Source of the DNA: Streptomyces himalayensis subsp. himalayensis
GTDB lineage: Bacteria > Actinomycetota > Actinomycetes > Streptomycetales > Streptomycetaceae
Length of the DNA: 64,000 nt
Assembly (NCBI RefSeq): GCF_013778455.1
Contig: NZ_JACEHE010000011.1
Coordinates: 1 to 64,000 of the forward strand
Direction: 5' to 3'
A program made the position numbers and the translations under genes. The notes under the pieces are model-generated. The model did not search any database. It was not told where the DNA came from and was given only the letters and a program-made list of their open reading frames with translations. This document shows, piece after piece, positions 17,321-25,418 of this stretch (positions within the stretch are counted from its first letter, which is position 1; each line of letters starts with the position of its first letter).

Positions 17321-17989
17321 ATGACGACGCCGCCCCGATCCCGCCCACACCCGGGCGGCACCCGGCCTCGCCGCGGCGGCCGGCCCACCCGCGAGCAGGC
17401 CAGGCAGCTGGACGAGAACGTCCGCGAGTGCGCCCTCCAGCTCTTCCTGGAGCATGGCTACGACGGCACCACCATGGACGCCATCGCCGCGGCCGCCGGC
17501 ACCACCAAGGCCTCCCTCTACGCCCGTTTCCCCGGCAAGGAGGCCGTCTTCAGCTCCGTGCTCGCATGGGCGATCCAGCGCACCGACTGGCCCGTGCAGG
17601 AACCGCCCCCACCGGAGCCCGACGACCTCGAAGGGGCGTTGACCGCCATCGCGCACGCCGCCGTGCGCCGGACGCTCGACCCGTCGATGATCAAGCTCGG
17701 TCAGCTCGCCGTCGCCCATGCGGCGCGCTTTCCCGAGATCGCCCGCCGGGTGTACGGCGCCGGGGTGTGGCCACGCCGGCAGCTCGTGGTCGACCTGCTG
17801 AACCGGCATGCGGCCGCGGGCACGATCGTCGCCGACGACCCCGAGACGCTCGCCGAGCACTTCCTCGGGATGGTCTCGGTCGTACCCGCACGCCACGCCT
17901 CCTTCGGCGTCGTGCGCGATCCCGCCGAGCAGGAACGCCACACTCGGAGCGCGGTGCAGCTGTTTCTCCGGAGCCTGCGTCCCGATTAG
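17321..17989 (+). CDS. TetR/AcrR-family regulator of the luxE-luxC-AKR unit
   Basis: A 222-residue protein. A basic N-terminal extension precedes the HTH: ALQLFLEHGYDGTTMDAIAAAAGTTKASLYARFPGKEAVFSSVL, an intact TetR_N domain. The C-terminal ligand domain (about residues 90-220) resembles TetR_C of the AefR type. It is divergent from the LuxE-like gene with one clear dyad in the gap, the classical arrangement for a repressor of the divergent operon and itself. The ligand could be an acyl-CoA or aldehyde, by context only. Confidence 0.9.
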   Translation: MTTPPRSRPHPGGTRPRRGGRPTREQARQLDENVRECALQLFLEHGYDGTTMDAIAAAAGTTKASLYARFPGKEAVFSSVLAWAIQRTDWPVQEPPPPEPDDLEGALTAIAHAAVRRTLDPSMIKLGQLAVAHAARFPEIARRVYGAGVWPRRQLVVDLLNRHAAAGTIVADDPETLAEHFLGMVSVVPARHASFGVVRDPAEQERHTRSAVQLFLRSLRPD

Positions 17990-18013
17990 CGCGCATGGTG
18001 TGTTCGGCGGCGG

Positions 18014-18244
18014 TCACTCCGTCGTCCGGATGCCGTCTGCTCCGTAGTGCTCGCGCAGGAGGCGTTTGTAGAGCTTGCCGTTGGGGTCGCGGGGCAGTTC
18101 GTCGACGAAGTCGACGGTCCGCGGGCACTTGTACGTCGCCAGCGCCGCGCGGCAGTGGGCAAGCAGCTCCGCCTCAAGGTCCGCACCGGCGGCGGCACGG
18201 TCGACGGGTTGTACGATCGCCTTGACCGTCGGCGGTACGTCCGG
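18014..18244 (-). pseudogene. C-terminal tail of an acyl-CoA synthetase
   Basis: The reverse strand reads DVPPTVKAIVQPVDRA, a short acidic stretch, then LLAHCRAALATYKCPRTVDF and LPRDPNGKLYKRLLREHYG before TGA at 18014. That is the small AMP-binding C-terminal domain with the catalytic Lys in the PNGKLYKR position. A stop codon lies in frame directly upstream and there is no large N-terminal domain, so the gene is reduced to about 75 codons. It probably once belonged to the catabolic operon ending here; a complete synthetase of the same superfamily is at 21728. Confidence 0.75.
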
Positions 18245-18321
18245 TCACCCTTCGTCGCACAGCCATGTGTCCCCTCTCGCCGAGCCTCGTTGCTCTCCTG
18301 CGGATGGATCCCGCCGCGTGG

Positions 18322-19158
18322 TTACTGCCGACCGGCCGGCCCGTGCAGTGCCGCGCACACGCCGCCGTCGACGAGCAGGTCGACGCCGTTGAGGAAACCG
18401 GCTTCGTCCGACAGCGCGAAGGCGACCACGGCCGCGACCTCCTCCGGGCGCCCTTGGCGCCCGAGCGGCGTCCGCTGCACGAGCACGTCCATGAACGGGT
18501 GGCTCTCTGCCTCCTGCCGCCCCTGAGGTGTGTCGATGACACCGGGGGAGACCGAGCAGACGCGCGCGCCCAACGGCCCGAGCCGTACCGCCTCGTGCTG
18601 CACGAAGCGGTGGACGCCGCGTTTGGCCCACGCGTACGCCACTCCGGTGTCCTCGACGGCCGGACCGAGAGCATCGTGGATGCGGTCCAGGAACTGCTCG
18701 TCGAGAGGGTCGTCCAGGGCTGCGAGGGCAGCGGGATCCGGGTCGGTGGGGTCGAGCAGCGGCGCCATCGAGGCGAAGCACACCATCGCCGTCCCGGCGG
18801 TGGCGAGCGGGCGGAGCGCCTCGGCCAGCATCGCGGTCCCGACGAGGTCGACGGTGAAGATCCGGCGCCAGTCGGCCATGGTGGGTGAGATGCCTGCGGC
18901 GTGGGCTACGGCCCGGAGTGTGCCCAACTCGCGGACGTGGGCGGCAAGCCGGTCGAGGCCGTCGCCATCGGTGATGTCGAGGACGAAGGACTCGACGGCG
19001 GCTCCGCGGCCTGCGGCCGACAGGTCTTTGGCGGCGGCGGCCACGGTCGCCTCGTCCCGGTCGACGAGCAGGACCGTGTCCACCATGCCGGTGAGGCGTT
19101 GCGCGCACGCGAGTCCCATCCCGCGGCCGCCGCCGGTCGCGATGCCCACAGTCGTCAT
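18322..19158 (-). CDS. Short-chain dehydrogenase/reductase
   Basis: 278 residues. The cofactor motif is ATGGGRGMGLACAQRL at residues 8-23, with VDRD after beta-2 suggesting NAD(H). The catalytic Tyr-x3-Lys is AYAWAKRG, with Ser in CFASMAP. There is an insertion between them (LDPTDPDPAALAALDDPLDE) and a C-terminal FLNGVDLLVDGG. It resembles the 3-alpha-(hydroxysteroid) dehydrogenase/carbonyl reductase branch. Last intact gene of the minus-strand set 21673 to 18322 (SDR, DapB-like, VOC, SDR), which likely reads from the operator at 21713. Probable role: alcohol/ketone oxidation of a pathway intermediate. Confidence 0.85.
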   Translation of the reverse strand: MTTVGIATGGGRGMGLACAQRLTGMVDTVLLVDRDEATVAAAAKDLSAAGRGAAVESFVLDITDGDGLDRLAAHVRELGTLRAVAHAAGISPTMADWRRIFTVDLVGTAMLAEALRPLATAGTAMVCFASMAPLLDPTDPDPAALAALDDPLDEQFLDRIHDALGPAVEDTGVAYAWAKRGVHRFVQHEAVRLGPLGARVCSVSPGVIDTPQGRQEAESHPFMDVLVQRTPLGRQGRPEEVAAVVAFALSDEAGFLNGVDLLVDGGVCAALHGPAGRQ

Positions 19159-19198
19159 CGATTCCTCCTGTCAGATCGCAGCCCGCACGGAATGGACA

Positions 19199-19687
19199 TC
19201 ACGCCGCGCGTTTCGGGACAGCGCCTTTCGGGACGGCGCTTTTCGGGACGGCCCAGCACCGCTGCAGCCCCGGCTGCGCAGCCCGGCTCACCAGCTCGAC
19301 CCGAAACCCGTTCGCGCTGCGGTGGAAGGTGAAGAACGGGGTGCCGTCGGGCCCCGTCCGCGTCGCCTCGGTCACGTAACCGTGGCGTACGAGCTCGGCG
19401 GAGTCCGCGGCCACGTCGTCGGACCAGTAGCCGATGTGATGGATACCTGTGCCGGTCGCGGGTTCCCAGAGGGTCCCCGGGATGCTCCGGATGATCTCCA
19501 GCCGGGGTGTTGTCACCGAGTAGGCGCACCTGAGCTCCAGGACGGCTTCACCGGTGGGCAACGCGACCGGGATCGGTCCGCCGACCTCCTCGCCCCACTC
19601 GTAACGGAACAGGGACGAGAGAACGGCCATGGTCGCCTCGAAGTCCTCGGCGACGATGCCGAGATGGAACTGGTCTTCGGCCTTCAT
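19199..19687 (-). CDS. VOC/glyoxalase-superfamily protein with a repeat tail
   Basis: About 162 residues from ATG 19687. One VOC module: FHLGIVAEDFEATMAVLSSLF, VLELRCAYSVTTPRLEII, TGIHHIGYWSDDVAADSAEL, TGPDGTPFFTFHRSANGFRVELV. The usual His/Glu metal ligands are present in the strands (FHLG, LEII, HHIGYW, VELV). Such proteins act as isomerases, epimerases or dioxygenase-like enzymes on CoA esters. The C-terminus carries three AVPK-type repeats, encoded by three tandem 15-bp units at 19211-19255, probably a recent expansion. It lies between the SDR and the DapB-like gene of the same strand. Confidence 0.75.
   Translation of the reverse strand: MKAEDQFHLGIVAEDFEATMAVLSSLFRYEWGEEVGGPIPVALPTGEAVLELRCAYSVTTPRLEIIRSIPGTLWEPATGTGIHHIGYWSDDVAADSAELVRHGYVTEATRTGPDGTPFFTFHRSANGFRVELVSRAAQPGLQRCWAVPKSAVPKGAVPKRAA
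19211..19255. repeat. Three tandem 15-bp repeats
   Basis: TTTCGGGACRGCGCY-type units at 19211-19225, 19226-19240 and 19241-19255, nearly identical. They lie in frame inside the 3' end of the VOC gene and encode the AVPKS/AVPKG/AVPKR tail. Confidence 0.85.
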
Positions 19688-19787
19688 CGCCGGGTCACCA
19701 CCGCGACGGCCCTCGTCGCGGCCACCATGTCCTTCGCGTGTTCGATATCCATGCTCACTCTCTGAAGGCGAGTTCACGGCGGGGCTT

Positions 19788-20846
19788 TCAGCCGAATGCG
19801 GCCACGATCTGTGGGAGGTCCGCCGTGGTCCTGATGCCCGGGGGTGCCTGGCAGACGTAGGGAACGGCGTTGACGGCGCGGTTGGCGGTGTACGACGGGG
19901 ACACGGCCGCCAGCCTGTCCAGCGGGACGGGGAAGCGGATGTCGATGTCGAGGGGTGCGTCGCCCTCCCACGTGACGTGCCAGCCGGTGCTGCGGAGTTC
20001 CCAGTCGCGGTCGAGGTCGGTGCCGCAGTACCAGTTGGCCCGGAAGCGCAGCACCGGGCGGCCGTCGCGCACGCCCGCCACGGTGATCCGTTGTGCGGCG
20101 ACCGTCCCGGGCTCGATGGTGCCGGCCGCGATGTGGATGCGGCTGCGTGCGCGGGCGACTTCTCCGGTTGCCTCGATCCCGTCGAGCCGGATGCCGAGGG
20201 TGTCGGCGACCAGTCGCAGCGACGGGCCGAAACTGGCTCCCAGGTTCTCCACCCGCCCGGCGTCGAACGCCGCCGGAGGCTTGCCGAACGCCATCACCTC
20301 GAAAAGGAGCGCCGGAGAGTCGCGCCGGGACAGATCGGCGTACTCCTCTATCAGCAGGCTGTCCAGCCGTCGTTGGATCGAGCTGAGCACCAGCGGTACG
20401 GCTTCCGTGATGAAGCCGGGGCTGCTGCCTGTGCTGTGCAGGGAGGACGCGCCCTTGCGGCACGCGGCTTCGACCGGTTCGCGCAGCGCCGGGTCGAGGC
20501 GGTCACGGTGGTGGAAGTCGGTCCGTGTCGTCACCACGTCGATGCCCGACGCGAGCAGCCGGCACAGCACGTCGACGTCCAGTTCGCGTGGTGCGTAGAG
20601 CACGCAGTCGGCGCCGAGCGCAAGGATCTCCTCGATGTCGTCGGTGGCCGCGACGCCGACGGGAGGCAGACCGCACAGGTCTCCGGCGTCGCGGCCCGCT
20701 TTGGCCGGGGTGTGGACGTACACCCCGGCCAGCTCCAGCTGCGGATGCTGGATCGTGGCCCGCAGCGCCCGGCTGCCGATGTTTCCGGTGGCCCACTGGA
20801 CGACGCGGTACGGCCGCCCGGCCGCCGAAGCGCCCTGTGATCGCAT
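19788..20846 (-). CDS. DapB-like NAD(P)-dependent dehydrogenase
   Basis: 352 residues. The N-terminal Rossmann fold is YRVVQWATGNIGSRALRATI (G-x-x-G pattern), followed by ELAGVYVHTPAKAG, DDIEEILALGADCVLYAPRELD and VVTTRTDFHH, then a long C-terminal domain with a G-S-S-P-G-F-I-T-E segment. This is the actinobacterial family annotated as dihydrodipicolinate reductase-like or 2,4-diaminopentanoate dehydrogenase-like, repeatedly found in steroid and lipid catabolic clusters but not assigned a defined reaction. The ATG at 20846 is in keeping with family length. It sits 62 bases downstream of the SDR at 20909 on the same strand and is likely co-transcribed. Confidence 0.8.
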   Translation of the reverse strand: MRSQGASAAGRPYRVVQWATGNIGSRALRATIQHPQLELAGVYVHTPAKAGRDAGDLCGLPPVGVAATDDIEEILALGADCVLYAPRELDVDVLCRLLASGIDVVTTRTDFHHRDRLDPALREPVEAACRKGASSLHSTGSSPGFITEAVPLVLSSIQRRLDSLLIEEYADLSRRDSPALLFEVMAFGKPPAAFDAGRVENLGASFGPSLRLVADTLGIRLDGIEATGEVARARSRIHIAAGTIEPGTVAAQRITVAGVRDGRPVLRFRANWYCGTDLDRDWELRSTGWHVTWEGDAPLDIDIRFPVPLDRLAAVSPSYTANRAVNAVPYVCQAPPGIRTTADLPQIVAAFG

Positions 20847-20908
20847 CCCTGACCCTGCCTCTGTCTCGGCTGTCTCGGCTGTGCGACCCAACGGCCCTCT
20901 GCCAGTGG

Positions 20909-21673
20909 TTACTTGGGCGGGAAGCGGAGGGCTCCGTCCAGGCGGATGACCTCTCCGTTGAGGTAGTCGTTCTCGCAGAGGTGGTGGACGAGTTCGGCGT
21001 ACTCGGACGGGCGGCCCATGCGCCGAGGATGCGGCACCTGCGGCCCCCAGTACGCCTCCAGCTTGTCGCCCGCCTGCCCGTAGGCCGGGGTGAGGAACGT
21101 GCCCGGTGCGACGGCGACGACCCGGATGCCGAGCGGCGACAGGTCTCGCGCGGCGACCAGCGTCATGCTCGCCACACCGCCCTTGGCGGCGGCGTAGGGG
21201 ATCTGGCCGATCTGGCCCTCGAAAGCGGCGATGGACGCGGTGTTGACGATGACGCCGCGGGAGCCGCTGTCCAGGGGCTCCTGCCGGGCGATCGCGGCGG
21301 CGGCCAGGCGCATCACGTTGAAGACGCCCGTGAGATAGACCTCGATGGTCGTGCGGAAGCCGTCGAGGTCGAGCGGGCTGCCGTCCTTGCCGACCAGACG
21401 TCCGCCGCCGGCGGGACCGCCGTGCACGTCCACCACGATCCGCAGCGGCCCCGCGGACTCGGCCTCCGCGATCGCCGCCTGCACACTCTCCTCGCTGGTG
21501 GCGTCCGTCCGTACGTAACGGATGCCCAGCTCCTGCTCGAGCGCCTTGCCCTTGTCGTCGGCGAGGTCGGCGGCCACGACCTTCGCCCCTGCCGCGTGCA
21601 GCCGGCGCACGGTCGCCTCGCCGAGGCCGCCTGCACCGCCCACCACGATCGCGGAGCTCCCGGTGATCTGCAT
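20909..21673 (-). CDS. SDR related to type II 3-hydroxyacyl-CoA dehydrogenases
   Basis: 254 residues. The cofactor loop is VVGGAGGLGEATVRRL with AADLADD (NAD preference), the active-site stretch is VNTASIAAFEGQIGQIPYAAAKGGVASM (Ser and Tyr-x3-Lys), and VAPGTFLTPAY follows. The GKDGSPLDLDGF insert and ASIAAFEGQIGQ block are typical of the HSD17B10-like 3-hydroxyacyl-CoA dehydrogenase group. Odd: the usual N-N-A-G after beta-4 is replaced by VDVHGG, so the structural Asn is missing. It heads a minus-strand operon and is divergent from the acyl-CoA synthetase at 21728; the dyad at 21713-21727 lies in between. Confidence 0.85.
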   Translation of the reverse strand: MQITGSSAIVVGGAGGLGEATVRRLHAAGAKVVAADLADDKGKALEQELGIRYVRTDATSEESVQAAIAEAESAGPLRIVVDVHGGPAGGGRLVGKDGSPLDLDGFRTTIEVYLTGVFNVMRLAAAAIARQEPLDSGSRGVIVNTASIAAFEGQIGQIPYAAAKGGVASMTLVAARDLSPLGIRVVAVAPGTFLTPAYGQAGDKLEAYWGPQVPHPRRMGRPSEYAELVHHLCENDYLNGEVIRLDGALRFPPK

Positions 21674-21712
21674 CTATGCTCCCCACTCTTGAAAGTCCCG
21701 CTCTTCGAGCAT

Positions 21713-21727
21713 GAGAATAGCACTCTC
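21713..21727. promoter_or_regulatory. GAGAAY dyad operator (site 1), abuts the synthetase ATG
   Basis: GAGAATAGCACTCTC, one mismatch from the dyad consensus. It ends at the base before the ATG at 21728 and lies 40 bases from the divergent SDR start at 21673, so it can govern both units. Confidence 0.8.
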
Positions 21728-23185
21728 ATGAATATCACGATGATTCTCGAGATGGCTGCTTCGGGCGGTGAGCGGGCGGCCGTGACGGCTGGCGGTCGTT
21801 CGCTGACGGCCGCCGAACTCCAGGGACTTGCGCGCCGCGCCGCCGGGCGCTTCCGTGAGGCGCCCGCCGTCCTCTACCGGGGGGTCAACCACCTCGCCTA
21901 TCCCGTGGCGCTGTTCGGAGCGGCCCTGGCCGGCGTCCCGTTCGTGCCGCTCAACTACCGCCTGGGAAGCGACCAGTTGAAGGAGATCGAGGAGCGGCAT
22001 CCCGGGGCTCTGGTCCTGGGGCCCGACGACCTCGATGACTTGGTCGACGCCTCGACGGAGTCGGACCCCGGCCCGGAGCATGAAGCGCCATGGGACCAGG
22101 ACGCCGTCGCCGTCATCCTCTACACCAGCGGTACGACCGCCGCGCCGAAAGCGGCCCTCCTGCGCCACAAGCACCTGCTCGCCTATGTGCTGAACACCTT
22201 GGAGTTCGCCTCGGCGGCGGACGGCGACGCGGCGCTGGTGGCGGTTCCGCCCTACCACGTCGCCGGGCTGACCAACCTGCTGTCCAACCTCTACACGGGC
22301 CGACGCGTCGTCTACATGCCCGCGTTCGACGCGGGAGAGTGGCTCGGCACCGTGCGCGCGGAGCGCGTCACCCACGCGATGCTGGTGCCGACCATGCTGG
22401 CCCGCATCGTCGACCGCGTGCCCGACGGCGGCGACGCCGGCACGCCCACCCTGCGCAGCCTCGCCTATGGCGGCGCCCGCACCCCGAGGACCGTCGTCGA
22501 GAAGGCGCTGCGCGCCTTCCCGGCCACCGACTTCGTCAACGCCTACGGGCTCACCGAGACCGCCTCCTCGATCGCCGTCCTCGGACCCGAGGACCACCGC
22601 GCCGCCGTCGCCTCCGACGACCCGGCGGTACGTGACCGGCTCACCTCCGTGGGGCGCGCCCTGCCCGGCGTCGAGATCGCCGTGCGCACGGAGGAAAGCA
22701 AGCCCTGCGAAGCAGGCGAGACCGGCCTGGTGTTCGTGCGCGGGGAACAGATCTCCGGCGAGTACCGGGGGCGCAGCGCCCTGGACGCCGACGGCTGGTT
22801 CCCCACCCGGGACCGGGGCCGCCTGGACGCGGAGGGCTATCTCTTCATCGAGGGGCGCGCCGACGACACCATCATCCGCGGCGGCGAGAACATCGCTCCC
22901 GCCGAGATCGAGGACGTCCTCCTTGCCCACCCCGGCGTCATGGAGGCGGCCGTGGTCGGCGTACCGGACGAGGAGTGGGGGCAGCGGATCGTCGCGGTCC
23001 TCGTCGGCGACGGGGACCCGGACGAGATCCGGCAGTGGGCCAAGGCCCGGCTGCGCACCTCCAAGACCCCCGACGCCATCGTCTTCCGCCCCGAACTCCC
23101 GCGTACCGACACCGGAAAGCTGCTGCGCCGAGCCCTCCTCGCCGAGCTGGACACCCTGGATTCCCTGGAGACCACCCATGCCTGA
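21728..23185 (+). CDS. Acyl-CoA synthetase (class I adenylate-forming)
   Basis: 485 residues. Motifs in order: AVILYTSGTTAAPKAALLRH (A3 phosphate loop), YGLTETASSIAVLG (A5), GWFPTRDRGRLDAEGYLFIEGRADDTIIRGGENIAPAEIE (A7-A8) and TDTGKLLRRAL with the catalytic Lys (A10). It activates a carboxylic acid to acyl-CoA; the acid is not predictable. The ATG at 21728 has no ribosome site and the operator ends at 21727, so the mRNA may be leaderless; ATG 21740 is an alternative. Its last 8 bases overlap the thiolase start, so the two are translationally coupled. Likely the activation step for the compound, or one fragment of it. Confidence 0.9.
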   Translation: MNITMILEMAASGGERAAVTAGGRSLTAAELQGLARRAAGRFREAPAVLYRGVNHLAYPVALFGAALAGVPFVPLNYRLGSDQLKEIEERHPGALVLGPDDLDDLVDASTESDPGPEHEAPWDQDAVAVILYTSGTTAAPKAALLRHKHLLAYVLNTLEFASAADGDAALVAVPPYHVAGLTNLLSNLYTGRRVVYMPAFDAGEWLGTVRAERVTHAMLVPTMLARIVDRVPDGGDAGTPTLRSLAYGGARTPRTVVEKALRAFPATDFVNAYGLTETASSIAVLGPEDHRAAVASDDPAVRDRLTSVGRALPGVEIAVRTEESKPCEAGETGLVFVRGEQISGEYRGRSALDADGWFPTRDRGRLDAEGYLFIEGRADDTIIRGGENIAPAEIEDVLLAHPGVMEAAVVGVPDEEWGQRIVAVLVGDGDPDEIRQWAKARLRTSKTPDAIVFRPELPRTDTGKLLRRALLAELDTLDSLETTHA

Positions 23186-24344
23186 AGCGCCCGAAGCCGT
23201 CATCGTGTCCGCCCTGCGCACCCCCGTCGGCACCGCCTTCAAGGGAACGCTGCGCGACACCACCGCCTACGACCTGGCAGACCTCGTCGTCCGGTCCGCA
23301 GCCGAGCGCCTCGCCGGACTGGGCATCGAGCCGGATCGCATCGACGACGTCGTCCTCGGCGAGGGCCTGTACGGTGGCGGCGTCATCGCCCGCCACGCCG
23401 CGATCACCGCGGGCCTGACCTCCGTACCGGGGCTGGCCCACAACCGGCACTGCGCCGCCGGGCTCGCCGCCGTCCAGTCCGCCGCCGCCTCCGTGCGTGC
23501 CGGGATGGACGAGGTCGTCCTCGCCGGCGGCGTCAACTCCGCCTCCACCGCGCCCAGGTCGCGCTTCCGGGTGGCCGGTGAGTGGACGGACCCATGGATG
23601 CCGCCCACCCACCCGGAGCGGCCGGACGCCCCCAACCTCGACATGTCGATCACGGTCGGCTGGAACGCGGCCGTCAAGGCCGGCGTCAGCCGGGAGGAGA
23701 TGGACGCCTGGGCGCTGCGCTCGCACCGCAATGCCGTACGCGCCATCGACGAGGGCCGCTTCGACGCGGAGACCGTACCCGTCGACACGCCGCACGGCCC
23801 CTTCCGGGTCGACGAACACCCACGCCGCGACACGTCGTTGGAGAAGCTGGCCGCGCTCAAACCGCTGCACCCGGAGATCGAGGGGTTCAGCATCACGGCG
23901 GGCAACGCGGCGGGCGGCAACGACGGCGCCGCCGTCCTGGCGGTCGCCAGCGACCGGCTGGGCCTGCCCGCCCTGGCCACCGTGCGCTCCTGGGCATCCG
24001 TCGGCGTCGACCCCGCCGACACCGGGCTCGCCCCCGTCCAGGCGATCCCCAAGGCCCTCGCCCGCGCGGGCCTCTCGACCGGAGACGTCGACCTCTACGA
24101 GATCAACGAAGCCTTCGCCTCCATGTGCGTCGCGACCGTGCGCCTCCTCGACCTCGACCCGGACAGGGTCAATGTCAACGGCAGCGGCTGCTCCCTCGGC
24201 CACCCGGTGGCCGCCACCGGCGGCCGCATGCTCGTCACGCTCGTGCACGAACTGCGGCGCCGGGGCGGCGGGATCGGCGTCGCGTCGATGTGCGCGGGGG
24301 GTGGGATGGGGTCGGCCTTGGTGATCGAGGTGGCTGCGCCGTGA
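23178..24344 (+). CDS. Thiolase (acetyl-CoA acyltransferase, FadA type)
   Basis: 388 residues, full length for a degradative thiolase. The nucleophile Cys is in HNRHCAAGLAAV (about residue 92), the His/Asn region is INEAFASM, and the second active-site Cys and glycine loop are GSGCSLGHPVAATGGRM and MCAGGGMGSAL. It cleaves 3-oxoacyl-CoA with CoA to release acetyl- or propionyl-CoA. The start overlaps the acyl-CoA synthetase stop by 8 bases, so the two are made together: activation plus terminal thiolysis of the same pathway. A strong hairpin (24380-24408) follows. Confidence 0.93.
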   Translation: MPEAPEAVIVSALRTPVGTAFKGTLRDTTAYDLADLVVRSAAERLAGLGIEPDRIDDVVLGEGLYGGGVIARHAAITAGLTSVPGLAHNRHCAAGLAAVQSAAASVRAGMDEVVLAGGVNSASTAPRSRFRVAGEWTDPWMPPTHPERPDAPNLDMSITVGWNAAVKAGVSREEMDAWALRSHRNAVRAIDEGRFDAETVPVDTPHGPFRVDEHPRRDTSLEKLAALKPLHPEIEGFSITAGNAAGGNDGAAVLAVASDRLGLPALATVRSWASVGVDPADTGLAPVQAIPKALARAGLSTGDVDLYEINEAFASMCVATVRLLDLDPDRVNVNGSGCSLGHPVAATGGRMLVTLVHELRRRGGGIGVASMCAGGGMGSALVIEVAAP

Positions 24345-24379
24345 GGCTGACCAAGCGCTTCTGACGACCTGCTCGGACT

Positions 24380-24408
24380 GCGGGGGCACCCACGGGGGGT
24401 GCCCCCGC
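24380..24408. terminator. Bidirectional hairpin between convergent genes
   Basis: GCGGGGGCACCC (24380-24391) pairs with GGGTGCCCCCGC (24397-24408), a perfect 12-bp stem with a 5-base loop, in the 77-base gap between the convergent thiolase and thioesterase genes. Confidence 0.8.
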
Positions 24409-24421
24409 CCCGTCGGCCAGG

Positions 24422-25312
24422 CTACGACGAGGGCTGGTCTGCCGGGCGGTCTGCCGGACGAAAACGCAGCAGGGCCTCTTGTGCGTACGACGCGACGAGG
24501 GAGCCGTCGGTGGTGAGCACGTCACCGCGTCCATGGCAGCGGCCGTGCGCCACGAGCGGAGAGTGCTGGCGGAGCAGCAGCCACTCGTCGGTACGGAAGG
24601 GCCGGTGGAACCACACGGTGTGCGAGGTGACCGCTGAGGTGAAAGCCTTTCCGGCGTCCTGCTGACTGACTCCCTCGAGCGGGCGGAGAGCCGTGCCGAT
24701 GAGGGTCAGGTCCGTGGCGTACGCGAGCAGGGCGGGGGCGAGGTGGGGGTCGGCTTCCGGCGTGCGCATCCACAGGTCGAGTTCCGGCGGCTGCGCCGCA
24801 GGGGAGTCGAGATCGGCGGATGCCCGCGTTTCCCAGGGGAGCAGATCGAGCTCCACCCGGTGCTCCGGGGACAGGGGAGCGGCCACGGGCGCCACGGTCT
24901 GGTGGTCGGGTCCGCCCTCGTCGGCATGCATCGACACCGACGCCGTGGCCACCACGCCCGACCGCTGCCGGGCGACGACCGTCCAGGTGGCGAACGTGCC
25001 GCCCTCGTGCAGGCACTCTGCCTCGTAGCGGACGGTCTCATCCGTACGACCGGCGCGCGGGAACAGCACATGGAGGGACTTGACGGCCTTGCCGGGGCAG
25101 GCAAGTGACGCGGCGCGGACGAACTGGGCCAGAAGCTGTCCGCCGAACAGTCGGTGGTAACTCAGTTGCTGGTTGGGGCCTTCGAAGACCAGGCGGGCGG
25201 ACTGAGGGCTCGGGAGCTGTACGCCCGCGCCACCCGTGCCCGGTTGTGGGGGCGGTGACGGAAGCGCACGCAGGCCGAGGCAGTCGAGAAGATCGCTCCA
25301 GAGGTCTGACAT
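24422..25312 (-). CDS. Acyl-CoA thioesterase II (TesB-like)
   Basis: 296 residues, a double hot-dog protein. RLVFEGPNQQLSYHRLFGGQLLAQFVRAASLACPGK is the first hot-dog helix region of TesB, and LYATDLTLIGTALRP-like AYATDLTLIGTALRPLEG carries the conserved Asp. SHTVWFHRPFRTDEWLLLRQHSPLVAHGRCHGRGDVLTTDGSLVASYAQEALLRF is the second hot-dog end. Hydrolyses acyl-CoA to free acid and CoA, perhaps relieving dead-end acyl-CoAs in the pathway. The ATG at 25312 lies 31 bases from the best dyad operator of the island (25343-25357), so it belongs to the regulon. Confidence 0.88.
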   Translation of the reverse strand: MSDLWSDLLDCLGLRALPSPPPQPGTGGAGVQLPSPQSARLVFEGPNQQLSYHRLFGGQLLAQFVRAASLACPGKAVKSLHVLFPRAGRTDETVRYEAECLHEGGTFATWTVVARQRSGVVATASVSMHADEGGPDHQTVAPVAAPLSPEHRVELDLLPWETRASADLDSPAAQPPELDLWMRTPEADPHLAPALLAYATDLTLIGTALRPLEGVSQQDAGKAFTSAVTSHTVWFHRPFRTDEWLLLRQHSPLVAHGRCHGRGDVLTTDGSLVASYAQEALLRFRPADRPADQPSS

Positions 25313-25342
25313 GCACCGAGTGTAAGAGAGTTCTTTGGATGC

Positions 25343-25357
25343 GAGAACAGAATTCTC
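25343..25357. promoter_or_regulatory. GAGAAY dyad operator (site 2)
   Basis: GAGAACAGAATTCTC; extended by one G/C pair and further it forms the 19-bp dyad GCGAGAACAGAATTCTCGC at 25341-25359. It lies just upstream of the thioesterase start on the minus strand. Confidence 0.85.
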
Positions 25358-25418
25358 GCTTCGCCCTCGAAGGCGGTCTACGAACGTATGCGCCTCAGTC
25401 GCGGGTGAACCGTTCCAA

